NCBI GenBank assembly: GCA_038087015.1
Contig: JASBNA010000007.1
Location: forward strand, 1,736,001-1,800,000
Length of the DNA stretch: 64,000 bases
Source: Cerrena zonata
Taxonomy: Eukaryota; Basidiomycota; Agaricomycetes; Polyporales; Cerrenaceae
Direction: 5' to 3'
Shown one piece after another: positions 12,500 to 23,884 of this stretch. How positions within the stretch are numbered: position 1 is the stretch's first letter; every line of letters starts with the position of its first letter. The notes under the pieces were generated by a model. The model worked only from the letters and a program-made list of their open reading frames with translations. It was not told where the DNA came from and searched no databases. The position numbers were made by a program, and so were the translations under genes.

Positions 12500-12978
12500 A
12501 GAAGGTTCAAGTTGGGTAACGTTGAGATGTAGTATGTAGGAGCTTGCCATGTTCAACTTGCCTTATGGAGCCCGGCGATATCCGGGTGCGTGCCAAAAAG
12601 GCAGGTATTTAAGTTACAACTCTGGCAGTCTTGAGGCATAACAGGAATGATACCTCTGTTCCGGCTGCCTTGAAGATCCACGAGTAGCAAGTTCGTCATG
12701 CTGAGAGACAGTGAGCCCGTCAATATCATGACACGATGAACTACGCGCCCCAAATGATTTCCCATTCTACAAGGGCCGCTCACGTTCAAGTTGACTATTC
12801 TATTATATGTCGGTGTGCTGGCAGGAGACGACGGAGAAAGTGTTGACGTACTATTTTTTTTCAGACAGATTCCAGCATACCCCAGATGAGTGCTAGGAGA
12901 AACGTGCCAATAAATATCAAATAGCCGGTATTTGACCGTTTTTTTGGCATACACAATCCTGATCCTTACGATACACAC
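12500..12978 (-). pseudogene. Possible leucine-rich relic upstream of the F-box gene
   Basis: One minus-strand frame is open from 12978 to about 12553 and, with a shift, reads Leu-rich text (IVNLNVSGPC, MTNLLLVDLQG, then LPNLNLLGID running to a stop inside the first intron of the F-box gene). It has no F-box or convincing start and looks like a decayed LRR end of a neighbouring F-box paralogue. It could also be chance coding potential in a promoter. Confidence 0.22.
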
Positions 12979-12997
12979 AGTCTATCCTCTCAATCTC

Positions 12998-15406
12998 CTA
13001 TACAGTTAAGCCCTCTTTTACCGCATCTCCTTTGGCTTGTTGCGAAGCAAATGGGATAACTTCGGAGTCCGTATGCTTCTTCTTTCTGTTCGTGATGCAA
13101 CGATATGTAAACATGGCCACAAGCAGAGATAGTGACGTCAGAAGTCCGGTCATGAGTAAGAACACCCCATTCTGTTTTCCTAGTAGTCGAAGAAGTTTGG
13201 CACAACTATGCTCTACTCTAGATTCCCCGGAAGCTGAGCAGGATAGAAGTTAGATACGACCAGGATCGATGGCTTAACGTCAACTTCTCACAGTGTCATT
13301 AAGCAGGTAAGTAGTCATGATCTTGTTCGCGTGTTGGGTGTGCGGGAAGAAAGAGAACTGACCGAGTATACGTTAGTGTTATAGGTAACATAAAAGGCAT
13401 GAAGGACCGACCGCAAAACCCTCCTCTTTAACAAAGTATGCATTGTCACCCATTTCCCGTGCAATAGATTCAGCTTGCGCGAAACTATCCAGAGGGTTCA
13501 ACTAGAAATTTTGGAGTAAGTTTGCGACACTATGAAGAGTTTTGCTCCCGATACATACTGTATTCGCCACCACCAAGACCGGGTTGGCAGGTTTCCGATT
13601 CCATGGTCCTTGGTATCTCTCCACGGCACGTTCTGGCCACAGATTACAGAGATATTGATTGGCAGGGAAAAGCGAGCCGACTGATTGTCACGAAAATATT
13701 AGCAACATCTAACAATTGAGTCGTAAACACTGAGATACTCACGCAAGGGAGAGTCCTTTGAAATCCTCGTGTACCATTCTATGGCTGCCATGTGCTTGCG
13801 GTCGCCTTCTGGATACTCTTCAAAGTCAGATGAGTAGTCACTACAATAGATCGCGGTGTCGCCATCATCCAGTCTTCGAAGATATCTGGTTGTGTCGCTC
13901 AATGTCTTGACCCAATCATAATATTGTAATTCTGGCCCCTCGGTTGCATTGTGAATTGCTTCGACCATAGTTTTGAGAGCGACATTGTTGATGAGGTCAT
14001 GTCCGAATATTGCGCTGGCGATACATCAGATTAGACAAGTCACATCAAAGTATAACATGTCATTCTTACTCTAGGCCTACGAGACCTGCTCGGGTCATCT
14101 GTCGTCATTATTAGACACTGTTGTGCCGGCAATGATGGAGCAAAACTCACAGCCAGTGCATCCCGAGTATATTCATGTACACCACCTTTCTTCGAGATCA
14201 GAACTGAACATTGCTCGGGACGGGTCTTACACAGTTCCGTGAATTGATGGAAGGTCTGGTTGGCATTTGCGATGGCATGTATCCAGTCCTGATCATCTGG
14301 CAAGGTTAGCTACATATAGCGCCAAAATTGCTCTACGCACCATGATGTGATTTCTAGGTTTTGCGGGTCTATCAAGAATAACATGTCCAACACGCTACGA
14401 ATCAACACCATTAATTCATCTTTTCACTCTAGAGTGATAGTACTAACTATACCTCAGGGAACACTACAGATTACAACAGTCAGTTTTGTTCTTTGGGGAT
14501 AGCAACATGCTTACTATTGATCAAATGACTGCCAATAAGAGAGCCCTTTGAGACCCCATGAAAATTAATTGGCGTGCCAGGTCCTTGGAGATAGTCTGCT
14601 AACGCAACAAGATCCCTGGTGGTAGCGGCGGTACCCATATATTTAAGCATTGGTGAGTATTCTTCACGGGAGTTCAGAGTGCAAGATTTAGCGAATAGCC
14701 GGCGATACTCGTAAAGCCTATAGATAATTGAATACAAAGATGCTTGTTCTGGATGCGAAAACGTGATGTTGGAAGTCGGAACCTTCATGTTGTATATGGA
14801 TTCCCACAGTTGGTTGGGAACCGCTTGGTCTGGGAAACAACGAGGGGCAGACGGTCTGTGAAGCTATAAGTATGCCCAGATGGCGAGGAGCTACATACGT
14901 ACATAGTAGAGTACTCATGAAGCATGATATGTTCATTACGAGTAGGTGTACCACGAATATCCCAACTAACGAGATCATAGGTGCCATTCACGAGAAGATT
15001 CATCATGACTTCTGATCTTGCTATGAGCCATCCCATAGCATCCCCCGCAGCACCACCAGGGTGAGTGAAGAGCACTCCTTTACGTTCCGCCGCGGGTCGA
15101 GTGGCATGGTATTTAATAACAGCCAAGCGTCCCTTGCCAGCAGATGGATCATTCCAATCTAAAGGAACTTCGAAGTGTCCGCAAGATGCATTGAGAGGGC
15201 CAACGATATTACAGTCTCTCCATTCGATACCTTCCTTGAGAGGCTCCTAGAAAATTGTTGTGAGTGTCAATAGCCACTAGCATGCCATGATGTCGTTGAA
15301 AAGTAATATAACTTACTTGGAGCTCATTGAGGCTGGAGCTTGCCTCTGCGGCTGATATAATGATAGCTAGAATAACGAACGGTCTCAAAGGAGCGGAGTA
15401 TTTCAT
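12998..15406 (-). CDS. Secreted TAP-like alpha/beta hydrolase (S33 peptidase family), degenerate C-terminus
   Basis: Eleven exons are secure (15406-15317, 15246-14903, 14855-14515, 14463-14453, 14394-14337, 14296-14151, 14098-14070, 14014-13743, 13680-13559, 13501-13412, 13357-13292), 523 codons. Seen: a signal peptide (ILAIIISAAEA, cleavage about residue 22), VLFTHPGGAAG and SWDIRG of the fold, the nucleophile elbow GVSKG (Ser about 247), and the TAP C-terminal block YLCNLWPERAVERYQGPWN. Where relatives have Asp in an N-T-x-D-P motif this protein has Asn (NTLNP, about residue 473), and the usual GHTS histidine motif is absent. After exon 11 the normal acceptor at 13234 leads quickly to a stop (13213); another frame continues with a membrane helix and Arg/Lys-rich tail to 12998. 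Probably weakly active or inactive; substrate unknown. Confidence 0.75.
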
Positions 15407-15866
15407 TGTGATTCAAGTTCTTAAGAGAGAAAGAGTGGTACGTTCAGTTTCAACTTATCATATATAAACGCATACTATCGCCGGCCAAGCTTTCGCAGCC
15501 GACCAGTGCTTGAACTCAATCTGTCGCCTTTGAGACCTTGACATAGATGAGAGTTCGGAAGCAGTGGTGCATTTGCGGCGGCCATGATGGTCGCTTGGGT
15601 TCATCACAATTCCATCACACGAGAATTTGAAGAATCGGAGGAGGTCGGCGCCGGCATCTTCGGCACAATTGAATTTGAACCTCTTGAATCTCTTCAACTT
15701 GCCAGTGGATTGCGGACACACAATGCGTAAACTCTGAAAGTAACAGCAACATTGTTGCATTGTACGTGATAATTCTTATCCTACGAGGCAAACATGCATA
15801 GTCGCGACGAAACTCTGACATACGATACATCTAGCCCGTACCCTGTTCCTTGGTTTGTAACTACAA
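15407..15866. other. Intergenic region, hydrolase promoter side
   Basis: No gene seen. An AT-rich stretch (atatataaa, about 15460-15470) some 55-65 bases before the hydrolase start could serve as its TATA element; it reads TTTATATAT on the hydrolase strand. Confidence 0.35.
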
Positions 15867-16831
15867 TTACTCAGTATCAAAAACAAGAGCACGGATTTCG
15901 ATGGACTCTCTCTGAGGAGCATCCTTAGGACTCGTAGCGTCAGGGAATGCCGAATGAGGGGTCAACCTAGCCCTATCCTCCTCCGAGTCGTAGCACTTGA
16001 TCAAGGTGACCTCCTCAGGGGTCTGGTTGCTCAAATAGTGCCACTTGTGGTTCGGGTTGTACTTCACGCTGAAGGTACCACCAACCCTGTCGGGGTAGAT
16101 GAACCGAACAGGTACGAGGTCGTGCTCCTTGTCGAGATGGTTCCAGTCAGAAACTGCGAGGGGTTTGTGGTAGACAGGGTGACCAATGGGACGCCAGACG
16201 TTGATAATGCGGACTCTGCCTTGCAAAAGGCGAGTGGCATCGTCGCCGAGATGACGGTGGACTCGAGCGACACTGGCATCATATGTTTGGTCGATGTGGA
16301 CACGCTCCTATTTTATCGGACACAGTTAGTGTGAAGAACGTTTACGCTTTTAGATCTGAAATGCTCACCACTGGTCCTCGGATAACCCTACCGGGCTTTC
16401 GTTCCTCAGGAGAATCTGGGACTGCCTTTCGTCTGCAAGAGCACCGTTAATAATCTACGCATCCTGCATAGAGGATAATCTTACCGAATGGTGTGATCGA
16501 AAATGAAGACACGCTTGGCTCCGACTTCCTTCTTCAACAGCTCCTCGACCTCCTTGTAATATTCCTTCTCGATCTTGTCATCATCTATGAACTCCTTCTC
16601 AGCGCTCTCGTGTTTGACAAACTGGAAGCCGTTCTTGTCCAGAGTATACTCGGACTCTTGGCCACGAACATCGTGTACGACAACTGGGTGAGGGTCAGCG
16701 CCGATGTTGGTCGAAGGGCGGTCCTTTGGGGGGTCGTAAACGTATTGGTACGGTGCTTCATCACCAATAGGTGCGTAGTAGTTCAAAGTGGTGGGGACGT
16801 CATGAGGAGACAGAACTGCAGCGGTGGCCAT
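15867..16831 (-). CDS. CmcJ/AsaB-type hydroxylase/desaturase (2-oxoglutarate oxygenase-like)
   Basis: Three exons (16831-16485, 16432-16369, 16307-15867) give 283 aa, the usual size. The family includes the cephamycin P8 chain CmcJ, GA4 desaturase and fungal secondary-metabolite oxidases. Seen: an N-terminal strand region with NGFQFVKHES, then RVHIDQTYDAS, which carries the H-x-D iron ligands, RIINVWRPI, the DWNHLDKEHDLVPV block, LIKCYDS, and the closing HSAFPDATSPKDAPQRESIE with the distal His and Arg. Catalytic residues look intact. The substrate is unknown; neighbouring genes do not form a recognisable metabolite cluster. A TATA box lies 78 bases before the start, suggesting conditional expression. 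Confidence 0.9.
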
Positions 16832-17372
16832 TGCTAAATTCGAATCGAAAGTATGGTGTAAATTCGATAGGAGGTGTGTATTGTATTAAATCAGGCCCAC
16901 TCTAACTCTTTATATACCCTCAGAACCTCCCTATTTGCAGTACTTGAGAAAGTACTCGCCATATCTTTAGTAACAAGTTACCTTAGTCAGCCCTGGGACA
17001 AGAAGCTTCCAACAAGATGTATCAAATAACATCATTCGCTCGTAGAATGAGCAAGAACCACGTGTGGGTGCTTTAATCTTCCTTTCCTCGGACCTCAAAC
17101 TCTATCATGGGAGTTCTTTGCAGGCAACGTCATTCGGCCAACTAGCGGTGAGACAAACATAGATATCTGTGATTTCCATTTATGAAGTAGTAATATGAAT
17201 TTGTATACGCCGAGGTGCATTGCTCAGCAATGCTTTATAAAGCGGTCGGAGGTGACGATGGGATTGTCTACAGAAGGAAAAACATACGACAGCAAGGCGC
17301 AATATTTCACTGCAAGTTACTAGTCGAATATTAGACGTCCATGGTCGACGCTAGAGAAAAAATCACAAGTCC
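16832..17372. other. Intergenic region between CmcJ-type gene and tRNA
   Basis: Apart from the TATA box listed separately, no gene, repeat or RNA is visible. It must hold the promoter of the CmcJ-type gene and the downstream flank of the tRNA. Confidence 0.4.
16909..16916 (-). promoter_or_regulatory. TATA box of the CmcJ-type gene
   Basis: The minus strand reads TATATAAA 78 bases upstream of the start codon of the CmcJ/AsaB-type gene, a good position and sequence for a TATA element. Confidence 0.6.
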
Positions 17373-17377
17373 AAAAA
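17373..17377 (-). terminator. RNA polymerase III terminator
   Basis: A run of five T on the minus strand begins one base after the tRNA discriminator position, the standard polymerase III stop signal. Confidence 0.7.
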
Positions 17378-17378
17378 G

Positions 17379-17460
17379 CTCTCTGCCTGGGAGTCGAACC
17401 CAGCTTTCGCGCGCACCAATATATGACAGGCGCGTGTACTAACCGATATACTAGCAAAGA
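17379..17460 (-). tRNA. tRNA-Asp (anticodon GTC) with short intron
   Basis: Read on the minus strand: a 7-bp acceptor stem (TCTTTGC with GCAGAGA, one G-U pair), TA, a D-arm GTATATCGGTTAGTAC, an anticodon stem CGCGC pairing with GCGCG, loop CT-GTC-A, then about 8-10 extra bases (TATATTGG...) where eukaryotic tRNA introns sit, and a perfect T-arm CTGGG-TTCGACT-CCCAG (A-box and B-box both good). The anticodon GTC specifies Asp, and the D-arm and anticodon region match basidiomycete tRNA-Asp genes. The exact intron edge is ambiguous because GCGCGCG offers two registers. Confidence 0.9.
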
Positions 17461-17623
17461 CGTTAAAATATATCCTTGTTACATGTAGTTAAGCAAAGAC
17501 TCAGAGTTGAGTAAGGATCAATCAAAAACCAAGATCGTCGCCGTTCAGTACTCAGTACCGTAATACCATATACCACACTACCATTTGCGTTCCTTGCTGT
17601 CTACGCCGATCTTTATAGGCACC

Positions 17624-19262
17624 ATGACAAGCTCAGCAGCATCTTCACGAATACTAGTCCTATCATCATCGCCCGACCAAGCTCGACAATTCGTGGAACG
17701 TGAGTTTGCTTACAGGCTCATCTTGCGTCCCATGACGATGGCGGTTTAGGTGTAAAGGCCTTGTCTGATAGCTATTCTCAGCACCTTACGGACCCCGAGC
17801 ATCCTCAGTCAACTGTTTCTTCCAGTGATGCAGGAAGTGATAGCATTCCGTGGACGATCGTGAATCGGTATTATACTGCTGAAGTGCATTTCGAGACGAG
17901 GACTTTGCTGGATTTCAGGCCGATTCATGCAAGTGAAGTCCCTGCTGTGATATACGTTTGGAATCAGGGTGAGGTATGTTGGCTTGGATTTTGTGTGGTT
18001 GTATGCTGTTTGGGTGGGTCGTAATGAATAATCGACTTGCAGAAATATCAGGAGGATGTTCCTTCGTTGGCCAGTAGACTTCAGAACCATGATCCTGAAG
18101 TCTCATTAGCCGTACGCTTTACTGGTGACGGGACTCCGCATGCTGATAAAGATGAAGACGAGGAGGGCCTCGATGAATTTCTGTCATCTCATGGATTCGA
18201 ATACGTTGATGGAGAGCTAGCTGGGAGGAAGCCGACCGGGGATGGTGCTGGGTTCTCCGATGAGAGCAGCTCAGGTAATATTTCACTGCGCAATTACTAG
18301 TGTATACTGACGCAATCTATTTATCAGGGATCCCAGGACTTCCTCGAGTTCTAGACGCACTCAGTACTATCATGTGGCCGAATCTTGTTCAGTCCGAAAC
18401 GACGCGGAATAGGAAAAGTCGGGCGCGAGAGCTATTGGATTGGGCACGGACAGAGGAGGAAAATGATGGCCTACAAGCCCTTGTAGCATCGCCTGCCTCT
18501 GAGGCGGATGCGGACGCCAAGAAGAAGAGTCGTATGCAGCGAGAGATGGAAGAGTTAGAACGATGGTTAGAGCAAGGAGATCACAACATCGAGAAGAAAC
18601 GCGAAGAGGATGATCTCCAAGCTTGGAAATCTGCTGAAGAAGCTAATATCTGGCATGATATCCCTACGCCAACGATCCGGACGCCTCATGGAGAAGAGTT
18701 CGGGTTTGACGATGACTTTGATGATTTCGTTGGTGCACCTATGGATGTTTCTTACGGCCACGAACGACAAGACAATGCCGACCCTATTGAACGTCTGGTC
18801 CCTATGCATACTGGTACTTCATATCGATCACTTTCTTCTGACTTGGGAAATGCATCGCCGGAACCTCATGGTTATGACACATTAGATGAAGATGACCATG
18901 ACCCTGACCTCCCCTCGCGGCAGGAAATCGAACAAGCAACTAAACGCATTTTTGGAGCTCAACTCGATGATACACCGCCGCATACTGGATCATCGACCCA
19001 ACCCCAACGGTCATCTACACTAGCATCTGATATATCCTTCGAGTCGGGTACCTCGGATGGAGATGGAGTGGGTGGCGAGGATGATTTTAACTTCGGTGCT
19101 TTCGATTTGTCACGAGTGCTTAGTGCTCTTCAGGGCATGAAGGAAGAAATTTCTGGGATTACTGATGAGAGTGAGAGACGGAAGGCGGCTGCTAAAGTTG
19201 CATTGGGGTTGGTTTATGGATTGCAGAAGGAGGATGCTAGGGTGGGCGAGGATGTTCAATAG
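17624..19262 (+). CDS. Alpha/gamma-adaptin-binding protein p34 family (AAGAB / Irc6-like)
   Basis: Four exons (17624-17699, 17750-17973, 18043-18274, 18328-19262) give 488 aa. The N-terminal half has a small-GTPase-like start (ILVLSSSPDQARQFVERV), the VPAVIYVWN strand, and the family signature around GFEYVD (about residue 170), followed by the GIPGLPRVLDALSTIMWPN block. The C-terminal helix ending ESERRKAAAKVALGL resembles the conserved tail of AAGAB. In animals AAGAB chaperones AP-1 and AP-2 adaptor assembly; yeast Irc6 is the distant relative with a clathrin-traffic role. The long acidic middle is disordered and variable. Function in clathrin adaptor assembly is inferred from family. Confidence 0.85.
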
Positions 19263-19700
19263 AGGATATCTCTGTCCCCGACATGCTTGATATAGTTGCG
19301 GTCGATTTAACGGATTACAGGATATTCTGCGGGGTTGTGGCTCTGTATATACTAACCGGTTTGAATACCAAATACAGATTTTCTGTGTAAAATACGCTGC
19401 GGAAGTATCATTCGTCAGCTGTTCCCACTCAGGTGCCACGAACAATTACCTGGCTGGCCTCATCATTCCTGTCGTAAGAACTGCCGCTTTACATGAGGTT
19501 ATTTGGACAAAAGGATCTCTATAAGCGGTTGAATGGCTTCACTGTGTGGTCCGTGCGTGAGCTACTTGCAATGGTGGCGGGCGTCTGTAGGCATGTATCG
19601 ATTTTGGGTGGTAGTATGCGTACCTCACTCTTGCCTCTTGACTTTCATCTCCTCGATACCCCTCTCCGCGTCTTGATAGCAGTCCTGGAACCAAACTAGT
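19263..19700. other. Intergenic region before the Red1-like gene
   Basis: No gene, RNA or repeat seen in these 438 bases; it includes the 3' end of the AAGAB-like gene and the promoter of the next. Confidence 0.4.
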
Positions 19701-22700
19701 ATGCCTAGCACAATGGCGGTTGAGTCGCCCCAGGATCCCCACAATCGTCCAACTGGATCGGACTCATCTCTGGCTCCCGAGGATGTGTTGCGTGCAGCAG
19801 CTCTGAGATCTCTTAAAGAAAAGCGCAAGAAACAACAGAGCGTATCTACAGAACTGCCGACTACTCTGCCTCCTCGTCCTGTGATTTTTGACTCGACCTC
19901 TATCCAGCTGGACTACGGTCAAGCGGAATCACCTTCATCGATTGCTTCTTCGTCTGGCCCACCACCTGCGAGCAGTAAACCCGAACACAAGATGGACGTG
20001 GACGACGCCGCCAGAGAAGAAGGTGAAATTAGCGACTCTGAAGAACCTCCCCCGACTCCTGCATCGCCTGTGGCTCCCAAACAACAGCCCAAGAAATCTT
20101 CTACCCCACCAGCGAAACTCAGACCAATGTCCCCCCAGTCACCCCAAAGGAAGAAGCCCCCGACACCTCCAACACCATTAACTGCCATCCCTCGTCCATC
20201 GCCAATTACTACCGAATCCCTCCGGCCGAAAGACTCTGAACTTATGACTGACATGCCACCTCCTCCATTACCTGTGCATAAGAACACTCCTTCTATTGTT
20301 GTAGATCATTATCAAGCTCGACCGGGACTCAATAGTGGGTTGATTCCATGATACCATCAAACATATCGATCTGACGTTTTCCCTATTTAGTGACACAAGA
20401 ACAGTTTGAGACTGCTAAGGACATTGTCCTCGATCTTTTGGGATGGGGTGTCCCTCCTGAGTATCTAGTGAACTGTGGTCTCAGTCGCGAGATCATCTTC
20501 TATGTTTTCACGGAATTGGATCTGAAATACCCAACAAACTTCGACTTCTCTGATCTCAACGTTCCAGAGTCATATCTCACACTCGCCGCTAGTACTCCAT
20601 CTACACCGCAGCCAGAAGTAGTGTTGTATGGTGACAGGGCGCCGTACTCTCCGACCTCCCTGGCAGGCGGAAACTATCGTGCGCAGGGTCACCCTAGCTT
20701 ACCTCAGAAACCAAGCGCACCGCAAGGGTCAAGCCTTGTAGTTCCCCCTAGTCCTGTGAAGTTGTCCGCTAGTGCAACACCTTTCGTCCCTACCACCAGC
20801 CCGAAATTAGACGAAGCCAGTCTCCTGGACATGGAACAACAACGCCGACGAGAGTTATTGGCTCGTAAGGCAGCGATTTCTTCTCGTCGAAAGTTGACCG
20901 CATCAAGTTCGGATACCGCAACCCCATCTGCGTCCACGTCCCTGTCACCAACGACACTTGACGCTGAGACAATAAAGAATCTCTCTGGGATCCTTGAACG
21001 TGCACAGTCGTCATCTAGTGTCGTTGCGAAGGAAACTGTAGATGATTTTCTCAAGAGCATAGGACCAGTCGCGGACGAGAAACCTTCGGTAGAGGCAGAA
21101 CCCCCGCGTATTGCAAGCCGTGACTCTATGGATGTTGACGAGATTCCTGGCCTTACCACGGTCGATCCCTCATTGACCCGTCAGTTGAGTGCCAACGCCT
21201 CTTTGTCGTCAATCTCGAGTTCCCAATCTATCGCATCCTCTATTGCTCCAACTGAAGCGCCTATTTCTGACAACCAGTCCTTTCGTGCCTCTTCTTCAGA
21301 GGTAGATCGTCGAGATGTTGAAAACATGATGGATGTCGATGAATCTGGTTCAAGCACTAATGCAATAGTCAACGCCGGAAGTCGATCGTCTTCTTCCTCG
21401 TCGGGGCGGGAAACAGGTCAATCTCGTCGGGCAGGCAAGCAACGCCCTGTCGCTGCGGATTTTGTTGATTTCGAGCCTCCTCGTCCTCCCGGTTATGGTC
21501 CCTATCGTGATCATCCACGAAAAAGAGCCTCCTTCACTGGCGTCACTACTAGTCGTCGTATGGTTATCGAACTCAGCGACTCTGAAGACGAAGATGTCAA
21601 TGCGGCGTGGAGTGCGGTGACTGCGAGGTACCGGCCATATCCACCAACATCGCAAAACCGTTCGGGTGCTCAAAGCGCGGCAGGGTCAAGTCGAGCACCT
21701 ACCCCTGCTGCGTTGCTTGAGAAGGAGATGGAGATCAAGCGTATGCGAGAGATGATTGCTCGACGTGAAAGAGAAAAGCTGAAGAAACTTACTGTAAGAG
21801 CTAATTTCCTATTGGGTTTAGTTTTCTGAATGTTCTTTAGACTTCTACAACTTCAACACCACCTGCCCCCTCTGCGCTTGCCAACGAGATCGTCGTGAAG
21901 CAGGAAGAAGATGATAGTGCTTCGTCTGCTTCCTTGCTACAAGCGTCTCATAATGCTATGTCAGAAGAGCCAAGCAGGGAGCCGACAATCCCTCGTATGT
22001 GGTGTTTCCGACCTGTGTTATCATCCATCTGACTTTTCCGTAGCATCGTCCGTAACTACGAGTCCTCCTCCGACCCCGAATGGTTCCTACTTTCCGTTTA
22101 TGTTGTTGATTTTTACTAACATCCGTACAGATGCAGCGTCGCAAGAACGCGAAGACACGCCATCAATAGGAGATAGAGGCAAGTTTCTTGGTTTGTTGTC
22201 TTCGATTTTGCTGCCCCTTCTAACATTTTCGGCGTGTCGTTACATTTGACAACCTTTCCTTTTCCAGTTTTCGTTGATCCGATACGACAACAACAAGTGG
22301 CAAGGATCTATTCCCCTGTTTGCGCCGTCGAGCCCACGATAATTAAGACCCTTGTTTGACTTTTCTTCTTCCTGTGTAATCTTGTTTTCTCATTTCCTTC
22401 TCTTGTTCCCTCCTTTTCTCTTTCTTTCCTTCGCACCCCCCTTTTTGGTTGTATCGTTGTAGGTTGCCCCTTCTTCCCAGTCATCGACCCCAGAAGCCTC
22501 AACTGGCTTACAACAGCAAGTCGACGCCGTTGACTCACAACGAGAAACGCCGTCGGCCCAGGTACGTTTCCATTCTTGTTCTGTCTGTGACGAACAGATC
22601 TCCTCAGGAGAATAAGCGTCAACCTCTATCCTCTTGTGCTCACGCTTTATGTCTTCATATTTTGTTTGTAGGAAGTAACATCAGATGAACAACACATGTC

Positions 22701-23251
22701 AAGAGAGCCTTCTCAAGGGTTTATTCATTATCGATCACTACTCAGCCAGTATCCCTCTCTTCATATTCACTCACCTTTGTCAGGCATCCAACATTCCCCC
22801 GCCAAGCACTCGGGTTCTTCTTTTGATCAACTTGACTTGAAGCCTTTGAAGTTAGCTGCCACACACAAATGGCTAGAAGCAAATACCTCAAGATGTCTCT
22901 GTCAATACGAAATCCCTGGGGGAGGAGAGTGTCGGGATCTTGATTGCCAGGCCATTCATCCGTCGAAGCTATCGGCAATTGAACCTAGTGGTACGCACAT
23001 CTCTCTACTCGTACATGGTTGCTTACCACCTCATCTCTTCCCCCTCCCCGTGTTCACTCTTCTCTCCTGTCGTTCCCCTTCAATCTCTAGATAAAGAGAC
23101 AGCTGAATATCTTTGCTCTGCGATGCCTATCGGCTCGCAATGGACCGTTGAAGTTGTGAAAACCGCTTTGGAAGAATCTCGGCAACGACATCCAGCCTTC
23201 GACTTCGAGCACCGGGTCAGGGAAGCTGCGGCTTCGCTTGGTTTGCGTTGA
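19701..23251 (+). CDS. Large zf-C3H1 zinc-finger protein, Red1/ZFC3H1-like
   Basis: Nine exons (19701-20334, 20391-21793, 21841-21994, 22044-22082, 22131-22178, 22268-22296, 22463-22561, 22672-22990, 23091-23251) sum to 961 aa. The protein is mostly disordered Ser/Pro-rich sequence with REEGEISDSEEPP, repeated MDVDE motifs and a charged helix (KEMEIKRMREMIARREREK). Near the end (about residues 877-898) lies CLCQYEIPGGGECRDLDCQAIH-type sequence, the short C3H finger of Red1 in fission yeast MTREC and human ZFC3H1, which feed meiotic and unstable RNAs to the exosome through Mtl1/Mtr4. A role in nuclear RNA decay is therefore likely. Intron 5 uses a GC donor (GCAAGT) and the donor near 22297 is uncertain: alternatives at about 22318 and 22347 also keep frame. 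Confidence 0.75.
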
Positions 23252-23884
23252 TGACACATTCCGACTTGCATGTTGGTAGTCGTTGGCGGGGAACAAGCTT
23301 ATCACACGCTTCACCACCAAGAGCCTTTGTGGAATTGGCCACTCGCCTCAGGGACAGGCAACGCTCCTTTTTGATTCGGGAAAAAATTGGTTGAAGAGCG
23401 CGAGGCGCCACCAGTTGGTGGACCGACCCCTGGGTTTGGTCTGCCTCTGGCTGAAATTGAATACGATCTGGATCACGTACTGGCGTGGTTTTTCTTGAAG
23501 AGATAGGAGTTGCTGCACCTGTGTACGGAGTATCGTCATTTTCTTGCAGACAGTCTTCTGATAGAGGAAGATGACGACTAGCGTTGTTTTATGAATTTAC
23601 CATTGGAGGCGTGCGATTTTGTGTTGTCTTTACGAGAGTTGTTCTTCACGCAATTTGTTCTTGCATCGCTTTCGACTTGCATATAATATTATTACCGTCG
23701 TAACATATCTAGCTGCGTCGTTGCAATGTATACTGCTGTTTTCCATGAACATTCCGTCTCTTTGAAAGGTGCTCGAACTGTGTCTGGTACGTCTAGAGTT
23801 TATGGTTCCTCACCAAATCCGGTCCAGATGTGTTTGAATCAGTTCCACGTCTGACTGCCAATACAGGCTAAGTAACAACCAAAA
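23252..23884. other. Convergent intergenic region
   Basis: Lies between the 3' ends of the Red1-like gene and the GNAT gene. No coding or RNA feature could be supported. Confidence 0.4.

Noticed and set aside
20704..21159. Minus-strand open frame inside the Red1-like exon
   Set aside because: Antisense shadow of a Ser-rich coding exon with no independent signals.
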